Positions 11,686 through 23,900 of a stretch of 64,000 nt of DNA are shown piece by piece (within the stretch, counting starts at the first letter, position 1; each line of letters starts with the position of its first letter). Position numbers and translations under genes: made by a program. This stretch comes from Dromiciops gliroides (taxonomy: Eukaryota > Chordata > Mammalia > Microbiotheria > Microbiotheriidae), in contig NC_057864.1 in NCBI RefSeq assembly GCF_019393635.1, positions 495,440,216 through 495,504,215 of the forward strand, written 5' to 3'. Below the pieces are notes generated by a model that was not told where the DNA came from, did no database searches, and saw only the letters and a program-made list of their open reading frames with translations.

Positions 11686-13207
11686 TCACTGAACACCTTA
11701 GAGGTGAAGATCACTCCCCCAGAAGGTGAGCTCTCCTCACACGCTTACACACCAGTGGGATTTCCCATAAATAATGGTGACCCTTCAGAAGTGCAGCGTT
11801 CCACCTGTCTCCCTGCTTGCTCGCCTCACGCTGCCTGCTTCGCTGTGATCCACCATTGCTCAGTGTGGTCACCCCAGAAGGCCCAGTCAGCAACAGACTT
11901 CCCAGAAGCCTCACTGTGCCAAAAGTACGTCCTCAGCTCCCCCCATAATGCCCGGCACTGCTGAGGACATGGCCCCTCTCATCTAATTGCTGATTTCAAG
12001 CTCTGTCTCAGGCCCGTGTAAAAATGGGCAGGGGGATGCAGCTGCTTCAGACTGGCCCCCCATTCACCTCTGGCCCTGCCCCCCATGCAGCTTGGTGTCC
12101 GAGGATCTGGCGGATATCTGGGGATAACTGACCTTGGGGAAGGAGAGGCTGAAGGGCAGTGGTCATGCTGTGTAGACAGCATGGGTCTGCTGGGGTCTGC
12201 TGGGGCAGGGAGCAGGCCAGCCTCCATGTCTGTCATTAATGAGTCTGTGCTGTGTCTCTAAGCTGGACTTCACAGTCACAGGAAGCACTCAGGTCCTGCC
12301 ATCTGCCCAGAGCTTTCCTGAACGTCCGTCCCCTGCACAGTCAGCCACCCTAGGCCATCCCACCCTCTCCCGTTTCCACTTCCCTCCCTGCTGAAGCACT
12401 TGTGGGACCAGCTGTCGGTCAGCCTCCCAGGAAATTACTCAGGCCTTCAAGAAAGCTGTGAAACCCTCAGGCACTTGTCTTGAAGCAGGGCTGGAGTTTT
12501 GCTGTTGAGACTCCCAGGAGACAGTCCTTGACTCCCTCCAGGCATGGTTCTGTGGTCCTGCCTTCCTTGTGGCTATTTCCTTCACTGACATCTTGATGGG
12601 TATTGGGCTGGTTGGGTCAACTCTTGGAGCCTCAGTCTCTCCGTTTGTAAAGTGGGTTAATACTGACCTATCTCACAGAAATGTTTGGAGAGTAAAGACA
12701 GGCAGCAGAAGGAGACTTGGTCAGACCTCTGGGAAGAAGGGTCATATCTAGACACCTGTCCCCCAACAGTATTATCTCCCCTTTGTCCCACAGGATAGGC
12801 AAGAATACAGAATTGGAGTCAGACCTGTGTCTGGATGCTGGCTCTGCCTCTGGTTGCCTTGTGGCTTTGAGCTGGTCACATGCTTCTCTGGGACACCTCA
12901 GTTTTCTGCTCTGCAGAAAAAGGAGGAGTCAAGCTAGCTGACCTCTGCTGGCCCTGCCAGCCCTGTCACCATGGTCCTACACAGCCTAGGCAGCAGTAGA
13001 AACACAAATCACAGCTGCTTCTGAGCCAAGAAGCCCAGGCCCCTTCCCCACCAGCCTGTTCACCCCACTCCCATTCCCCACCCAGAGGAGGGCTCTCCTC
13101 AGAAACACCTCTGGGTCAGGAAGTGTTTTGTTTGGAACCACAAAATGACTCTTTTTCACTCTAGGCTATAAATCTGATTTTGTGATATAAGAGGATTTCT
13201 TTTGTGT

Positions 13208-13213
13208 AATAAA
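13208..13213 (+). terminator. SLC19A1: SLC19A1 polyadenylation signal AATAAA
   Basis: Canonical AATAAA in an AT-rich stretch, followed after about 30 bases by a T/G-rich run (gcctgttgctttgctctg), the usual downstream element. I saw no clearer + strand signal between the stop codon and this point. Confidence 0.7.
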
Positions 13214-13755
13214 CCAGTTCATACACAGAAATGAGTGATGCCTGTTGCTTTGCTCTGAGCTCCTAGCCTAGTGTTGTCTATGGGAGGGGCTGGGGGGTGA
13301 CAAGAAGTCAGGAGGGGCAAGAACCCTCCCCCATGAAATTCTGAAGATGCAAAGAGAAATGATTCCTACTGGGAAATGGATTGATTGTACAAAAAGAGTG
13401 GTGTGGATGCACAGGGAGCTCTCCAAGCAATGGAAGGTTCTAAACTGTGTTAGAAGAAAGGACAGGTTACAGAGAGTGGATCAGGAAGGCACAGGCCTGG
13501 TCCTCTCCAAGAAGTGGCCTGGGTATGAAAGCTGAGTCAGCTGCTGAGGACAGAAAGGGGCAATGAGCCTTTAGAGGACAAAGCAGGGTCAGAGGCAATA
13601 GGACTGGCCGTGGACTGGTGAAGGGAAGGGCAGGGGAAGGGAGGACTTTGTGAAATACTGACTGTGTTGAGCGTGTGACTAATCCAAACTCACTGATCCT
13701 CACAGCAACCTTGGGAAGGAGGTGCTGTCACCATCCCCATTTCACAGATGAGGAA

Positions 13756-13860
13756 GAGAAAGGGAGGGAAGGAGAAGGGGAAGGAGGGAGGGAGAAGGAG
13801 AAGAGGAAGGAGGGAGGGAGAAGGGGAAGGAGGGAGGGAGAAGGGGAAGGAGGGAGGGAG
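13756..13860. repeat. GGGA/GGAA-rich simple repeat
   Basis: Tandem gggagggagaaggggaagga-type units, roughly 20 bases each, in the intergenic spacer. Confidence 0.9.
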
Positions 13861-14154
13861 CACTTTCAGTTCTAGAGAGGCGGGGATGGCTGAGAAAAGA
13901 CAATGTAGACCAGGGAGGAACCAGTGCTCTGAGAGAGAGGGGAGAGGGAAGTGGCTGGGAGGGAAAAGCCCTGGGGGAGGTGGGGTTGGGGTTGGCTTGG
14001 CCAAGGAGAAGGACTACCTGGAGTCCAGGATGGGCTGACGCCCGCGGAGGAGGCTTTTGTGCGTTGGGGCCTTACTTTTTCCCCGAGTGGAGCAGAGGTG
14101 AGGTCCTCTAATGGGATATAGAGAAGGGAAGGGGATGGCCAGAATGACACCATG

Positions 14155-14290
14155 GAAATGTGAGCCATCATTTCCACAAGGCTGAAGGAACTGGGCCGTT
14201 CAGCCTGGGGACGGAGGTTCTGGTGGGATGGGCGGCGTCCAACGAGCTGTCTCAGGGCTGGATGGATCCGGTCTGTGAAGCCTTCTGTGA
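14155..14290 (+). mobile_element. CR1/L3-like LINE scrap
   Basis: gctgaaggaactgggccgtt followed by cagcctggggacgg resembles the same dispersed element. Short and diverged. Confidence 0.4.
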
Positions 14291-14646
14291 CCTCACCAAC
14301 CAGTGGCCACCTCGATTCTTTCTGAAAACAGGCCGAAGCAGAGGCCTGCAGGTCTTGGAAGGGTGGCAGCCCAGGCCCAAGGCGGGGCAGGGGCCGAGGC
14401 AGACGTGGGGTTGGGAGAGCTGTTCCCGACCCTGAAGCGGGGGGCTGCCCTCACTGGCGCTGGAGCAGAGGCTAGGTGACTGTGGGTAGGAGAGAGAGGG
14501 GTCCGTGTCTAGGGGGGATTGTGCTGGTCCATGGAGGACCCTTCCAGCTGGCAGCCCCATGGCCCCGCCCCCAGCAGGCCCCGCCCAATGAGTGAAGGAG
14601 GCCCATTCAAAAGCACACACCGGCACATAAATAAAAGATCTTTTCC

Positions 14647-14652
14647 TTTATT
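14647..14652 (-). terminator. COL18A1: COL18A1 polyadenylation signal AATAAA
   Basis: TTTATT on the + strand, i.e. AATAAA on the gene strand, with a T-rich stretch just downstream (ttttatttatgtgcc). A + strand AATAAA at 14630-14635 faces the other way and belongs to no evident + strand gene. Confidence 0.75.
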
Positions 14653-16894
14653 CAGGGCCTTTCAGAAGATGGCCCTAGGCCACAATGGACACTATATGAC
14701 ACGCACAGGCAGCTCCACAGGCTGTGGTGGCCTCCCTTAGTGTACAGCAACACAAGGAAGAGCTGGGCTGTTTTCTCCAGTCTACAGAAACCTCAACACG
14801 GTCACAAAAAGGGACAAACCAGGGGGCTCGTGCCCCCAAAGCCCAGCTCTTGGCACACACTTTGCCAGGACAGAAGTAGCCGATAAGCGGGGCCACCCCT
14901 GTGGGCCTCCAACGGACGCCAGCAGCCTATGGGAAGTGACATCACATGATGTTAACCCCCAGAAGCACGTGCTAAGCTCATCCCAACAGGGATCGATTGT
15001 TCTTGAAAAGCAAGCCCCCTCCAGGGGCTCGGGTCCAGCCCCACTTACTGGTTGGGGGCCTGAGCCCACTCACCCTGGCTTCCCATGCCCTCTGCCCATT
15101 CTCTGGGGCTCAGCAAAAGCTTTGTGTGAAGAGGGCTTTTCTTGTTATTTGCTCTTGGTCCATTCCCCCTTGCTGGGCTATTTGCCTGCCCTTCTCCCCC
15201 CACCTTCAATAGGTGCTAGGCCTGGGCCCAACCAGTCCATCTTACAGGGACATTTGCATATGTGCCCAAATGCAAATGGACTCCCGTCTGGGGCTGACCC
15301 TCCTCTGGGCACCGCCTGCTCTCTGCCCCTTAACCTTCACAAACAACCCACCCACTGCTCACAGAAAGGCAGCAAGGGGAGATGTGCACTTCCAGTTAGC
15401 CTTTGAGCTGCAGCCAGCTCCCAGGGCACAGCCAAGGGAGAGAGCGTGCCCGATGGCACTGCTGAAGACACCATTCTGAGCTCCAACATAAAGCATGGGG
15501 ATCTAGATGAAGGAACAACAAGGCTTTCTTCAGCCGTCCTGGGTGAACTCTGGTGGGTCAGTAACATTAAGTCCACACCAGGACCTCTCCAGGAGAATGG
15601 ACACTGGCCCAAAGCAGGGAAGGTAGCCGGGCACTGTAAGCATCTGTGTCTGACTCCCAACAGCAGCAGAGGAGTGGGCGGCTCGGCCTTCCCAGTGGAG
15701 ATAGCTGACCTGGGCACTCAAGGGTCAAGGCCTAGCTGGGGGGCAGGGAGGCATCGAAGAAAGGCTGCTGGCTTTTCAGCAGAAGCAGCATTGCCTTAAG
15801 ATGGGCGGCACGGCCACACAGGCAAAGGCCAGAGTGCAGGGATGTGGCCAGCCACCAGGGAGCAGAGCTGCCCATCTGGGGGCTTCCAGATTCCAGAGGC
15901 CCAGCAGCTCCCCAAAACCGTGAGGAGGAGGGAGCACCAGAAGCCTAGCCCAGCCCCTTGGGAAGTAGCTCAAGCCAAGATGGACTATGCCTGGCAGGGC
16001 ACCAGCTCAGATTTGTCCTCATGGTGGGGTCACGGCTCACTCATAGGGGCTGGGTTCCTCCTCCCCTTTCTAACCACTGAGCACAGCAGCTGCCCTTTCA
16101 AACAAACAGGTGGACTATGTCCCACACTAGGAATCTGGCCCACCAAGAGGGACCTGGCCAGGACTTCCCTGTTGGGGCTTCTGGGCATACTCTGAGGCCT
16201 CCGGTCATTCATTTCCCAGCAGGTGAGAGGGACCCTCTGTAGCCTCCATACATGGCCACGTATGCCTCCATGGGGCAGCGGCCAGGAAGAGAAGGCCGGG
16301 ACAGCCTGACAGACTGCTGCTGCTGGGCCCTAAACTTCAAGGGGGCCCCCCAAGCTGTCCTGGTGTCCCCCCCCCCCATGGCCACCCTCCTAGCACCATG
16401 GACAAGTGGCTTCCCTCAGTTTCCTCATCTGGGAAATAGAGACACAGCTGCTCTTTCCATCTACCTCTCCAGGCCTCTGTGGGGGAGGAGAGCCCCCTAC
16501 AAACCTTGGTGTGCGCTCGAGGTGGCCACTGGAACTGCTCAAAGAAGGCAGCTCTGCATCCTAATGCCGCATGCACAGCTTCGCTCAGAAGCTCGATGTC
16601 GGGGCTCAGCATGGGAGCCCTGGGGTCTGCCCTCACAGGGACCTAGGGGCATCTGGAGCAAACTGCTGCCCACATCCCTGGCAATGCTCCTTGGGCCCAG
16701 GGCTCGGGGGGGGGGGGCATGTCCCGATGCCAGCTGGCCCCACCCCCAGCCTCTCAGCAGGTCTCTCCTGCCTCTATGAGCAGAAGGGGGTTAAGCCACC
16801 AAGCTCTGTGGAAGGGCCCTTGCCAGTGAGATTCTGATTCTGTCACCCACAGTAAGGAAAGCTGGTGTGTGTAGCTCTAGTTGGAGGGGATGAG

Positions 16895-16982
16895 GAAGGG
16901 GAGAGGAAGGAAGGGGGGAGAGGGGGAGGGAGGGAGAGAGAGGGGGGAGGAGGAGGAGAGGAGAGGGAGGGAGGGAGGGAGG

Positions 16983-17068
<86 letters not shown>

Positions 17069-17195
17069 AGGACGGGAGGGGAGGGAGGGGAGGGGAGAGG
17101 AGATAGAGAAGGAGGAGAGAGGAGGAGAGGAGGGGGGAGGGAGACAGAGATAGAGACAGAGAGAGGGGGAGGAGGAGGAGGAGGAGGAAAGGTGA
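16895..17195. repeat. (GA)n / GGA-rich purine tract in COL18A1 3' UTR
   Basis: Nearly pure purine for about 300 bases, with an uninterrupted GA core from about 16990 to 17063. Transcribed as a CT-rich pyrimidine tract in COL18A1 mRNA. Confidence 0.95.
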
Positions 17196-17744
17196 GAAGG
17201 AACTTTCAGTGAAATAATGAAAAGCCCTTCCCTCCCTCTCAGTAAAGCCCCTCACTGCTCACAACTTTGGCCAAGGGTTCTAATGGGGAAGGGGAAGCCA
17301 GACAAGGGGACTGCCCCCGGACGAAGAAGCCCAGGTGCTTAGCGGTGCCCAGGCCATCAGAGGAGGGTCCCCCAGTTTTCCCCCAGCACGGAAGGGCAGA
17401 CGGAGCCGGGCAGGCCCCGGCCTTCCCCTGCCCAGCAGCCCCACCTGTGTCTGGAGCCCAGACCAGGGGAAGGTGCCAGGGAGGCCAAAGTGGGGGGGGG
17501 GCTGGAAGAGAGAAGGAGACGCCTTCAGGACCAGGCTGTGTGTTTCACACTTTGTAAAAAATCCACTCTTTGGCTTCTTTTTATTTCCTCAGTGATTACA
17601 TGAAAGTCAGGGCCGTGCAGGATGCAGGCCGGCAGGAGCAGAGCCCATCTGGGGCTGGCCCTGGGGCTGCTGCCCGCTCACTCCCTGAGCCTGTCCCTTC
17701 CTCCGAGTGGCCACCAGCCACCCCCACTGGGTGGGGACAGGCTC

Positions 17745-17961
17745 CTACTTCTTGAAGGAGGAGGTCATGAAGCTGTTCTCGATGCAGAGGACGATGAAGG
17801 CGCTTTGGCAGCTCACAGCCTTCTGCTCGAGCAGTCTGCCCGAGAATAGGGAGGATGCCTGGCCGCTGGCCGCCCCTTGGTCTGTCCGCCAGGTCTCACA
17901 GTAGCTCTCAGTCAGTCGGCGTCCCTTGGCATCAGAGCCATGCCACACACTCTTCTGCGGC
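17745..17961 (-). CDS. COL18A1: COL18A1 e38: terminal endostatin exon with stop
   Basis: 217 bp after tgtag (AG at 17962-17963), ending at TAG 17745-17747. Encodes [40 protein letters not shown] and the end [16 protein letters not shown]. Three cysteines here plus DFQC in e36 preserve both endostatin disulfides. Human ends FMTASK, so this chain ends two residues later. Confidence 0.97.
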
Positions 17962-20900
17962 CTACAAGATGCACCAAGATGCCACATGGACTCGGACCCC
18001 AGGCTATTCTCTGGGGTCCCTCAAGCCATGGGGGCCCATCTCAGAGCACGGGAGGGAAATAGGAGGGGTGGGGAAGGTTTGCCTCCCACCAGGAGCCCTG
18101 GAATTCCAGAGGAGTCTCACAACCTGACGGGACCCCAGAGAACAGGATGAGAATCCTCGGTCCAACATCCCGGGGTCCTGTCCCTTCTGAACTCAAGGAC
18201 TTAGGGTCCTTCAGTCCTTAACAAATGGGCATCAGGACTCTGAGAAGGAGAAAGCAAAGACAAGCCCCTTTCTTTTCTTTCTTCCTTTTTTTAAGATGCC
18301 CCAGTTTGGGACACCCTGCCGTGACGCCTCTTCTGGTTACTGGGTAAACACAGCCTTGTCCTGGGGCCCTCATGCCCCTGAGCCCTGAATCCAAGGGAAC
18401 AGCAAGACTCACCAGGCGGAGTGCCGGAGGACGTCCTTCCCATCAAAAGAGAGGATGCGAGAGCCGGGCTTGAGCTGGCCTTCAGAGCCGGAGAACAAGG
18501 ACTCCCAGCTGTCAAAGAGGAGCTCGTCCTGGGGGAGAGAAGACACCAGAGGGTCACTGGCAAGAACCCCAACCGGAGCTCCGGCCTGGATTGCCCATGA
18601 GGGTCAGCTTCCCTGGACCGTCCACTTAGAACCACCCTGCTCAAACGGGTCCGAGGTCCCAGAGCTGTTCATCCATTGACATCCAGCCACTGTGGGGCTT
18701 GGAGGGAGACTTGTCGACCCTCCAGCTTGCTGGTGATGAGCCTCCCAGAGCAGCCTGGGGCTGGGATCGCGAGCCCACAACAGCAGGGAGAACCTCATGG
18801 AGGCCTGGAGAGTTAGGGGAAGCTGCAGGGAGCAGCTGGGGGGCCCCTCAGAAGCCCTGACACCACTAGGTATGCAAGGTGCAGGGGGCCTTAACCTGGA
18901 GGCCAGGAGCTTGGTTTGGGTAGGTTTCCCACTTTATAACAATTTCCATAGAACTGGTGTGCCTCGCACTCATTCCCCTGATAAAAGAGTGATTCTGAGA
19001 AGAGGCCCTTGGGCTTCATTAGCCTGGTAGCCCACCAGGCCAGGACACACCCCAAAGTGGAGAACACGCCAAAGCCCAGTCGATAGAGAGCGGAACTTGG
19101 GGTCAGGAAGACCTGAGTTCAAATCTGCCCTAGACATCTTCTAGTTGTGACCCTAGATGAGTCACTTTTCTCCAGACCTCAGCTCTCTCATCTGTAAAGT
19201 GAGGTCGGGCTCTATGCCCTCTAAGTCCTTTCAGCTCTAAATCTCCGATCTCGTCACACTGATTCCAGCGCTGCTTCTGCCTATATATAGGACCCCTGAG
19301 ACCTGAGTTCAAGTCCAGACTGAATAAGTCCCTGGGCCTTGGTTTCCTCCCCTGTAGAGAGGGGCCTCCTTCCTCGGGGGGAGGCTTTGCGTCACTCAGA
19401 GCCTGTCTGCCCGCAGCCTACCTGGAGGTTGACGATGGGCACGTTACTGCGGTCTGCCCTCCGGACGATGCTGTAGAGATCCTGGAGTCTGGAGGAGAGG
19501 AAGGCGCGGAAGGTGCCCATCAAGCCCACTTCGCGGGCCTGCTGGAAGCACTGGAAGTCAGCCCCCCGGATGCCACGCATGCTGCCGGTCTGGGGACTAT
19601 TGAGAGCAATGAGATGAAGCTGCAACCGGAAGAGAACAAGGGGCACGTCCATCAGTCAGTCGGCAAGCTGACTCCCCTGGGGTGACTTCCGGGACAGTGG
19701 GGAGGGTTCAAGAGGCCAGCGGTGGAGCCAGAGACACTAAGCCCACGCCCAGGGCCTGTGCACAGCAGCCACTTAGCACATGATACCGAGTAGGAAACGG
19801 TCTTTACCAACCCAAGAAGCCTCCAGGCCCCACCGGGCTGCAGAGCAGGGCTAGAATCCAAACTGGGCCTGCCCCCAGGGAGCTTCCAGTCCACAGGCAC
19901 GGGCTAGGGAAGTGCCAGGAGAGAGCCGTGGGGCCACAGAGGTGCCCACAGTGTGTGGCAGTGAGGGAGGCTGTGACTAGAGGGGGCAAGTGAGCCAAAG
20001 GTGGCCCCGGGGGCTGCCAGAGGCACTTACTGCTGGCTGGAAGTCATGGTGGGTATGCACCGGGCGGGCCGTGGGCTGGGCAGGCCGGATGTCAGTGTAG
20101 GAGCCGTGGTAGCTGGGGATGAGGTCCGGATGATGAGGCTGGACACTGTGATAGGGTGGGTGGTGACCGGCGTGCTCAGGGAATCGGGGATGATTGGCCT
20201 GGATGTCATCGGCTCGCCAAGGCTTGGCGGTGGAGTGCAGATAGCCCCGGCGGGCATAGGGGAGGCTGCCGTCGTGAACCTGAGACCCAGATGGGGCCGA
20301 GTTCCCCGGGGAATACTCGATGACCGGCGGCTGCAGGACCGCGACTTCATTGTCCTGGAGGAATGAGAACCACAGAGTGTTTGGGGCCGACTCGGTCAGG
20401 TGCCACACGTGGGCCTCTGGCCCGGCTGGAGCAGGCCCCGTGTGCATGTGCATACACGAACATGCACGTACGTGTGGGTAAGCATGTGCCTGTGTATGTG
20501 TGTACGTGCCCAGGAGAGTCGTTGGGTTCGATGCAGGCCCCGAGCCACAGCTCTGGGCACAAGCAGAGGGGCCGGACAGGAGGGCAGGGGGTGCCGCTAT
20601 CACAGGGTGAGCAGAGGTTCTCACTTACCGCCCCTCGAGAGAGCACAGCCCGGGTCTCCAACTGAAAAGAAGACACATACCCGTTACAAGCGTGGCATGT
20701 TCTCTGTGTCCCCTGGGTGGGGGCCTCTCTCAGGGACAAGAAGACGCACCAAGGCATGGCAAAGGTGTGGGGCTTCAAGAAGCCTGGGTGACCCCTGCCC
20801 CTCCCCATCTGTGCCCCCCATGCCCCTCCCCTTCTGTGATTCAGCTTTCAGTTTACTGGAGGAGGTGGGCAGAGCCCAGGCGCCCGGGGGCTCAGCCTAG

Positions 20901-23900
20901 TAAATGAAAGGAGACTGGTCTGGCATGAAATGGCAGGGAAACATCCCTGCTCTGAAGCCCTCAGGCAGCCATTTCTCTTCCCGTGACTTCGGCTTCCCCA
21001 TGGCCTGTAAAGGAGCCTCTAGCTCTAAATTTGTGACCCGGGTGTCAGCCCAATGAAGGGCAGCCTCCCTCTTGTTGTGTGACCCCAGAGCCTGGCACAT
21101 GATAGGTACTTTAATAAAAAAGAGGCTGACTTCGCCTCTAACGAAGGTTTGCAAAGCACTTCATGTGTCTTATTGGGTCCTCACCTCCCCCCTGGGATCT
21201 GGGGGCTAGGATCAATCCCATTTTTTTTTTCAGGAGATATTTTATTTTATTTTTTGTGTGAGGCAATTGGGGTTAAGTGACTTGCCCAGGGTCACACAGC
21301 CAGTAAGTGTTAAGTGTCTGAGGCTGGATTTGAACTCAGGTCCTCCTGACTCCAGGGCCGGTGCTCTAACCACTGCGCCACCTAGCTGCCCCCTGGATCA
21401 GTCCCATTTTACAGAGGAGGAAGCTGAGGCCAGAAAGAATGCCTTGCCCAGGGTCCTGCAGCAGGGAAGTGACCCAGCGGGGGCCCAGCCGAGGTCCTGG
21501 GGCTCCAGGGCAGCCCAGCTTCCCATGACCTCAGCCCCTGGGAGGGACCAGGTGGCCAGGAAGCCCGACCCTCCGGGGGATCTCACCAGGACTTTCTTGA
21601 AGCCATTGCGGACGCGCACATACAGCTCTTCCTTCTCAGAGACGTAGACCAGCCAGCCCTCGGGCACCTCATGGGCTTTGTTGAGCATGGTCTGGTAGGT
21701 GGTCCACACTCTCAGCTGCTAGAATCACAAGCACAAGCCGGCCGATCAGTGCTGCTGCCAGGACATTGGGGAGGAGGAGAAGGGGCCCCCAAGGACACAG
21801 GGGGGACACAAGGACACATCTCTGTGGCCACCTCGAGGAGTTACCCCCACCCAGCTCAGACACTGCTTCCCCCAGGGCCCCCAGCAGCGGGAAGCAGGGC
21901 AGGCACCTCTTTCCTGTGGGCCAAGCCCAGCTGCAGGCCTCCGGACAGTCCCGGAGGAGGGATAGGCTTGTTGGAGAGTTGGCTCAGGACGGTGTCCCCA
22001 AGGGGGTGGTGGCCTCCATCTAGTACTCACCCCTGATGATGTCCCTGAAGTTCCTGGGGGGCCGGGGGGACCTGGGGGGCCAGGGGGGCCAGGAATGCTG
22101 ATAGCTGAGAGAGAGAGAGACACACCTCAGAATGAAGCCCATTTTCCCTTTCTCCCCATGGGCCGCACTCTTCCCCAAAGGACTTACTCTGCCTGTGGGG
22201 TCCTGGAAATGACGGTGGCCCCGGGGGCCCAGGAGGGCCAGGGGGACCCTGCCGACCCTCGTAGCCAATGCCCGGAGGCCCCTGAGGTCCTGGGGGGCCA
22301 GGCTGACCCCTGATGCTCTCTCCCTTGGGACCCTAAGCACGAAACAAGGAAACATGTGCATGTTCTATCTGCTTTTCCTGAGGTTAGGGTCCCAAGAAAT
22401 ACCTCCACCCCGAAGGTACCCAGAGTTTGCAGATCCCCAGGCTCCAGGGCCACTCCCCAAGCAATGCCAGTGCAGCTGGAAGTAGCCGTGTCTGTCCCAG
22501 ACTTCCCATGGAGCAAGCGGCCCCGGGCGTGATGATGACTACACTCTCAAAGGGAGGCTAGGCTGGGCCCATAGAGGGCACCAGCTGCCCAGCGCCATTG
22601 CTGAGGCCAGACCCAGGATGGGCACCAGGCAGGCCCTGGGCTGTGCAGGGAGGAGGTCGGGGGGCTCTCTGGGTGCTGGCAGGGGGCAGGTTGAAGAAGA
22701 GCTAATGGGCATGAAAGTCTCCCCTCCAAATGCAGTTAACTACAAAAGACACCTTGGGCACAAAGAATATCGCGGGCAAAGCCTATTTGGTCTGGGGGCT
22801 TGCTGTAAACTCCCCCACACAATTCAGACTCGCGCTAAAGAGGAAACTGTTTGTCTCAAACAGCGCTTCTTATGCGGGCTCTGTTATTCCCTGTTATTCC
22901 TCTTTGTTCCCTCTGACTGCCCCAGATCCTGTCTGTGAGGGTCACATGCCCTCCAGGCACTGAGGTCAAGGTGGTCAGAGGGACCCTGGCTCTGGATGTA
23001 ACCCAGGACAATTTAATACTTTATGTAAACATGGATGGCCTGGTGTTGGACACCAGGCATCCAGGCCCTCCACGGGCCATGAGATTCCCATGATCCCCCT
23101 CTTTCAGGATGCTGCCTGCCAGGGCTCAGCTGTGGACCGCCAAGGTGACCTGCGCAGGGACAGGAACAGGCTGTGGAGAGCCTCGGGCACAAAGGGAAGG
23201 GCTGAAAGGTGTTGGGGGCTCCCTGGGCTCATGTCTGCCTCTGCCTGGAACGTGCTTGGCCTTCCTCAGCACCTCCCTGCCTAACCTTCCCCTCCCAAGT
23301 GCCATGACTCAGTGTGCCTGGGGTGGGCAGGGGCAGACCCAGCCCCCAGAATACATCTGCCTGTCTTGGAAGGTCCCAGGAGGTTCTGCTGCCTCCCCCA
23401 ACTCACTGGCCCTCGAGGGCAAGACATGACCCAGGCCTGGGCAGAGTCCGCAGGGCAGCCACGGTGGAGGGAGCTCGGGCAGAGTTCGACCTTACCGGAA
23501 CACCAGGGTACCCTGGAGGGCCGGGGGGGCCAGGCAGGCCTGGGGCTCCGGAGCTGAAGAATCCTCCGCTGCCAGGTTCACCCTTCTCTCCTTTTGTGCC
23601 TCCTTCTCCCTTTTCCCCCTACAGACAGAAAGGAGCAAATGAAGGCAGCTGGGGCCTCAGGGGTCTGTGCTGGGGGACGTGGCTTCCTGCTCAAGGCCAG
23701 TGTGGAACCATACCCCATGGCAGCTGAGGGAGACAGGGGCCCCATCCCGGAGGCAGCGGCAGGCCTCCCGCCACCCAGAGGCCTTCATGGCCCCCCATCC
23801 CTCCTGCCACAAACCCAGCATCTCTGGTGTCCAACCCCTTCCCTCCACTCACATAGCCACTCCTACTGGGCCCATCCTCCCCTCAGCAGCCAAGATGACT

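Larger units (their letters stand above)
11123..13235 (+). other. SLC19A1: SLC19A1 3' UTR
   Basis: Untranslated sequence from the TGA to the inferred cleavage site about 20 bases after AATAAA at 13208-13213. It includes a degenerate CA/TG-rich tract near 11588-11685 and MIR-like remnants. The exact cleavage position is inferred. Confidence 0.7.
13236..14629. other. Intergenic spacer between SLC19A1 and COL18A1 3' ends
   Basis: About 1.4 kb between the two poly-A sites. Contains a GGGAGAAGGA-type simple repeat at 13756-13860 and a CR1/L3-like scrap near 14155-14290. No exon or promoter-like element was recognised. Confidence 0.65.
14630..17744 (-). other. COL18A1: COL18A1 3' UTR
   Basis: From the stop codon to the inferred cleavage point near 14630, about 3.1 kb with no splice or coding signal. 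It includes a purine-rich (GA) tract at 16895-17195 that reads as CT in the mRNA. The 5' 2 kb shows no recognisable recent SINE. Confidence 0.7.

Noticed and set aside
16791..17255. 154-codon Ser/Leu-rich - strand frame and 115-codon Glu/Arg-rich + strand frame
   Set aside because: Both are translations of the GA microsatellite in the COL18A1 3' UTR.
20001..20366. 121-codon + strand open frame
   Set aside because: Antisense shadow of COL18A1 e35.
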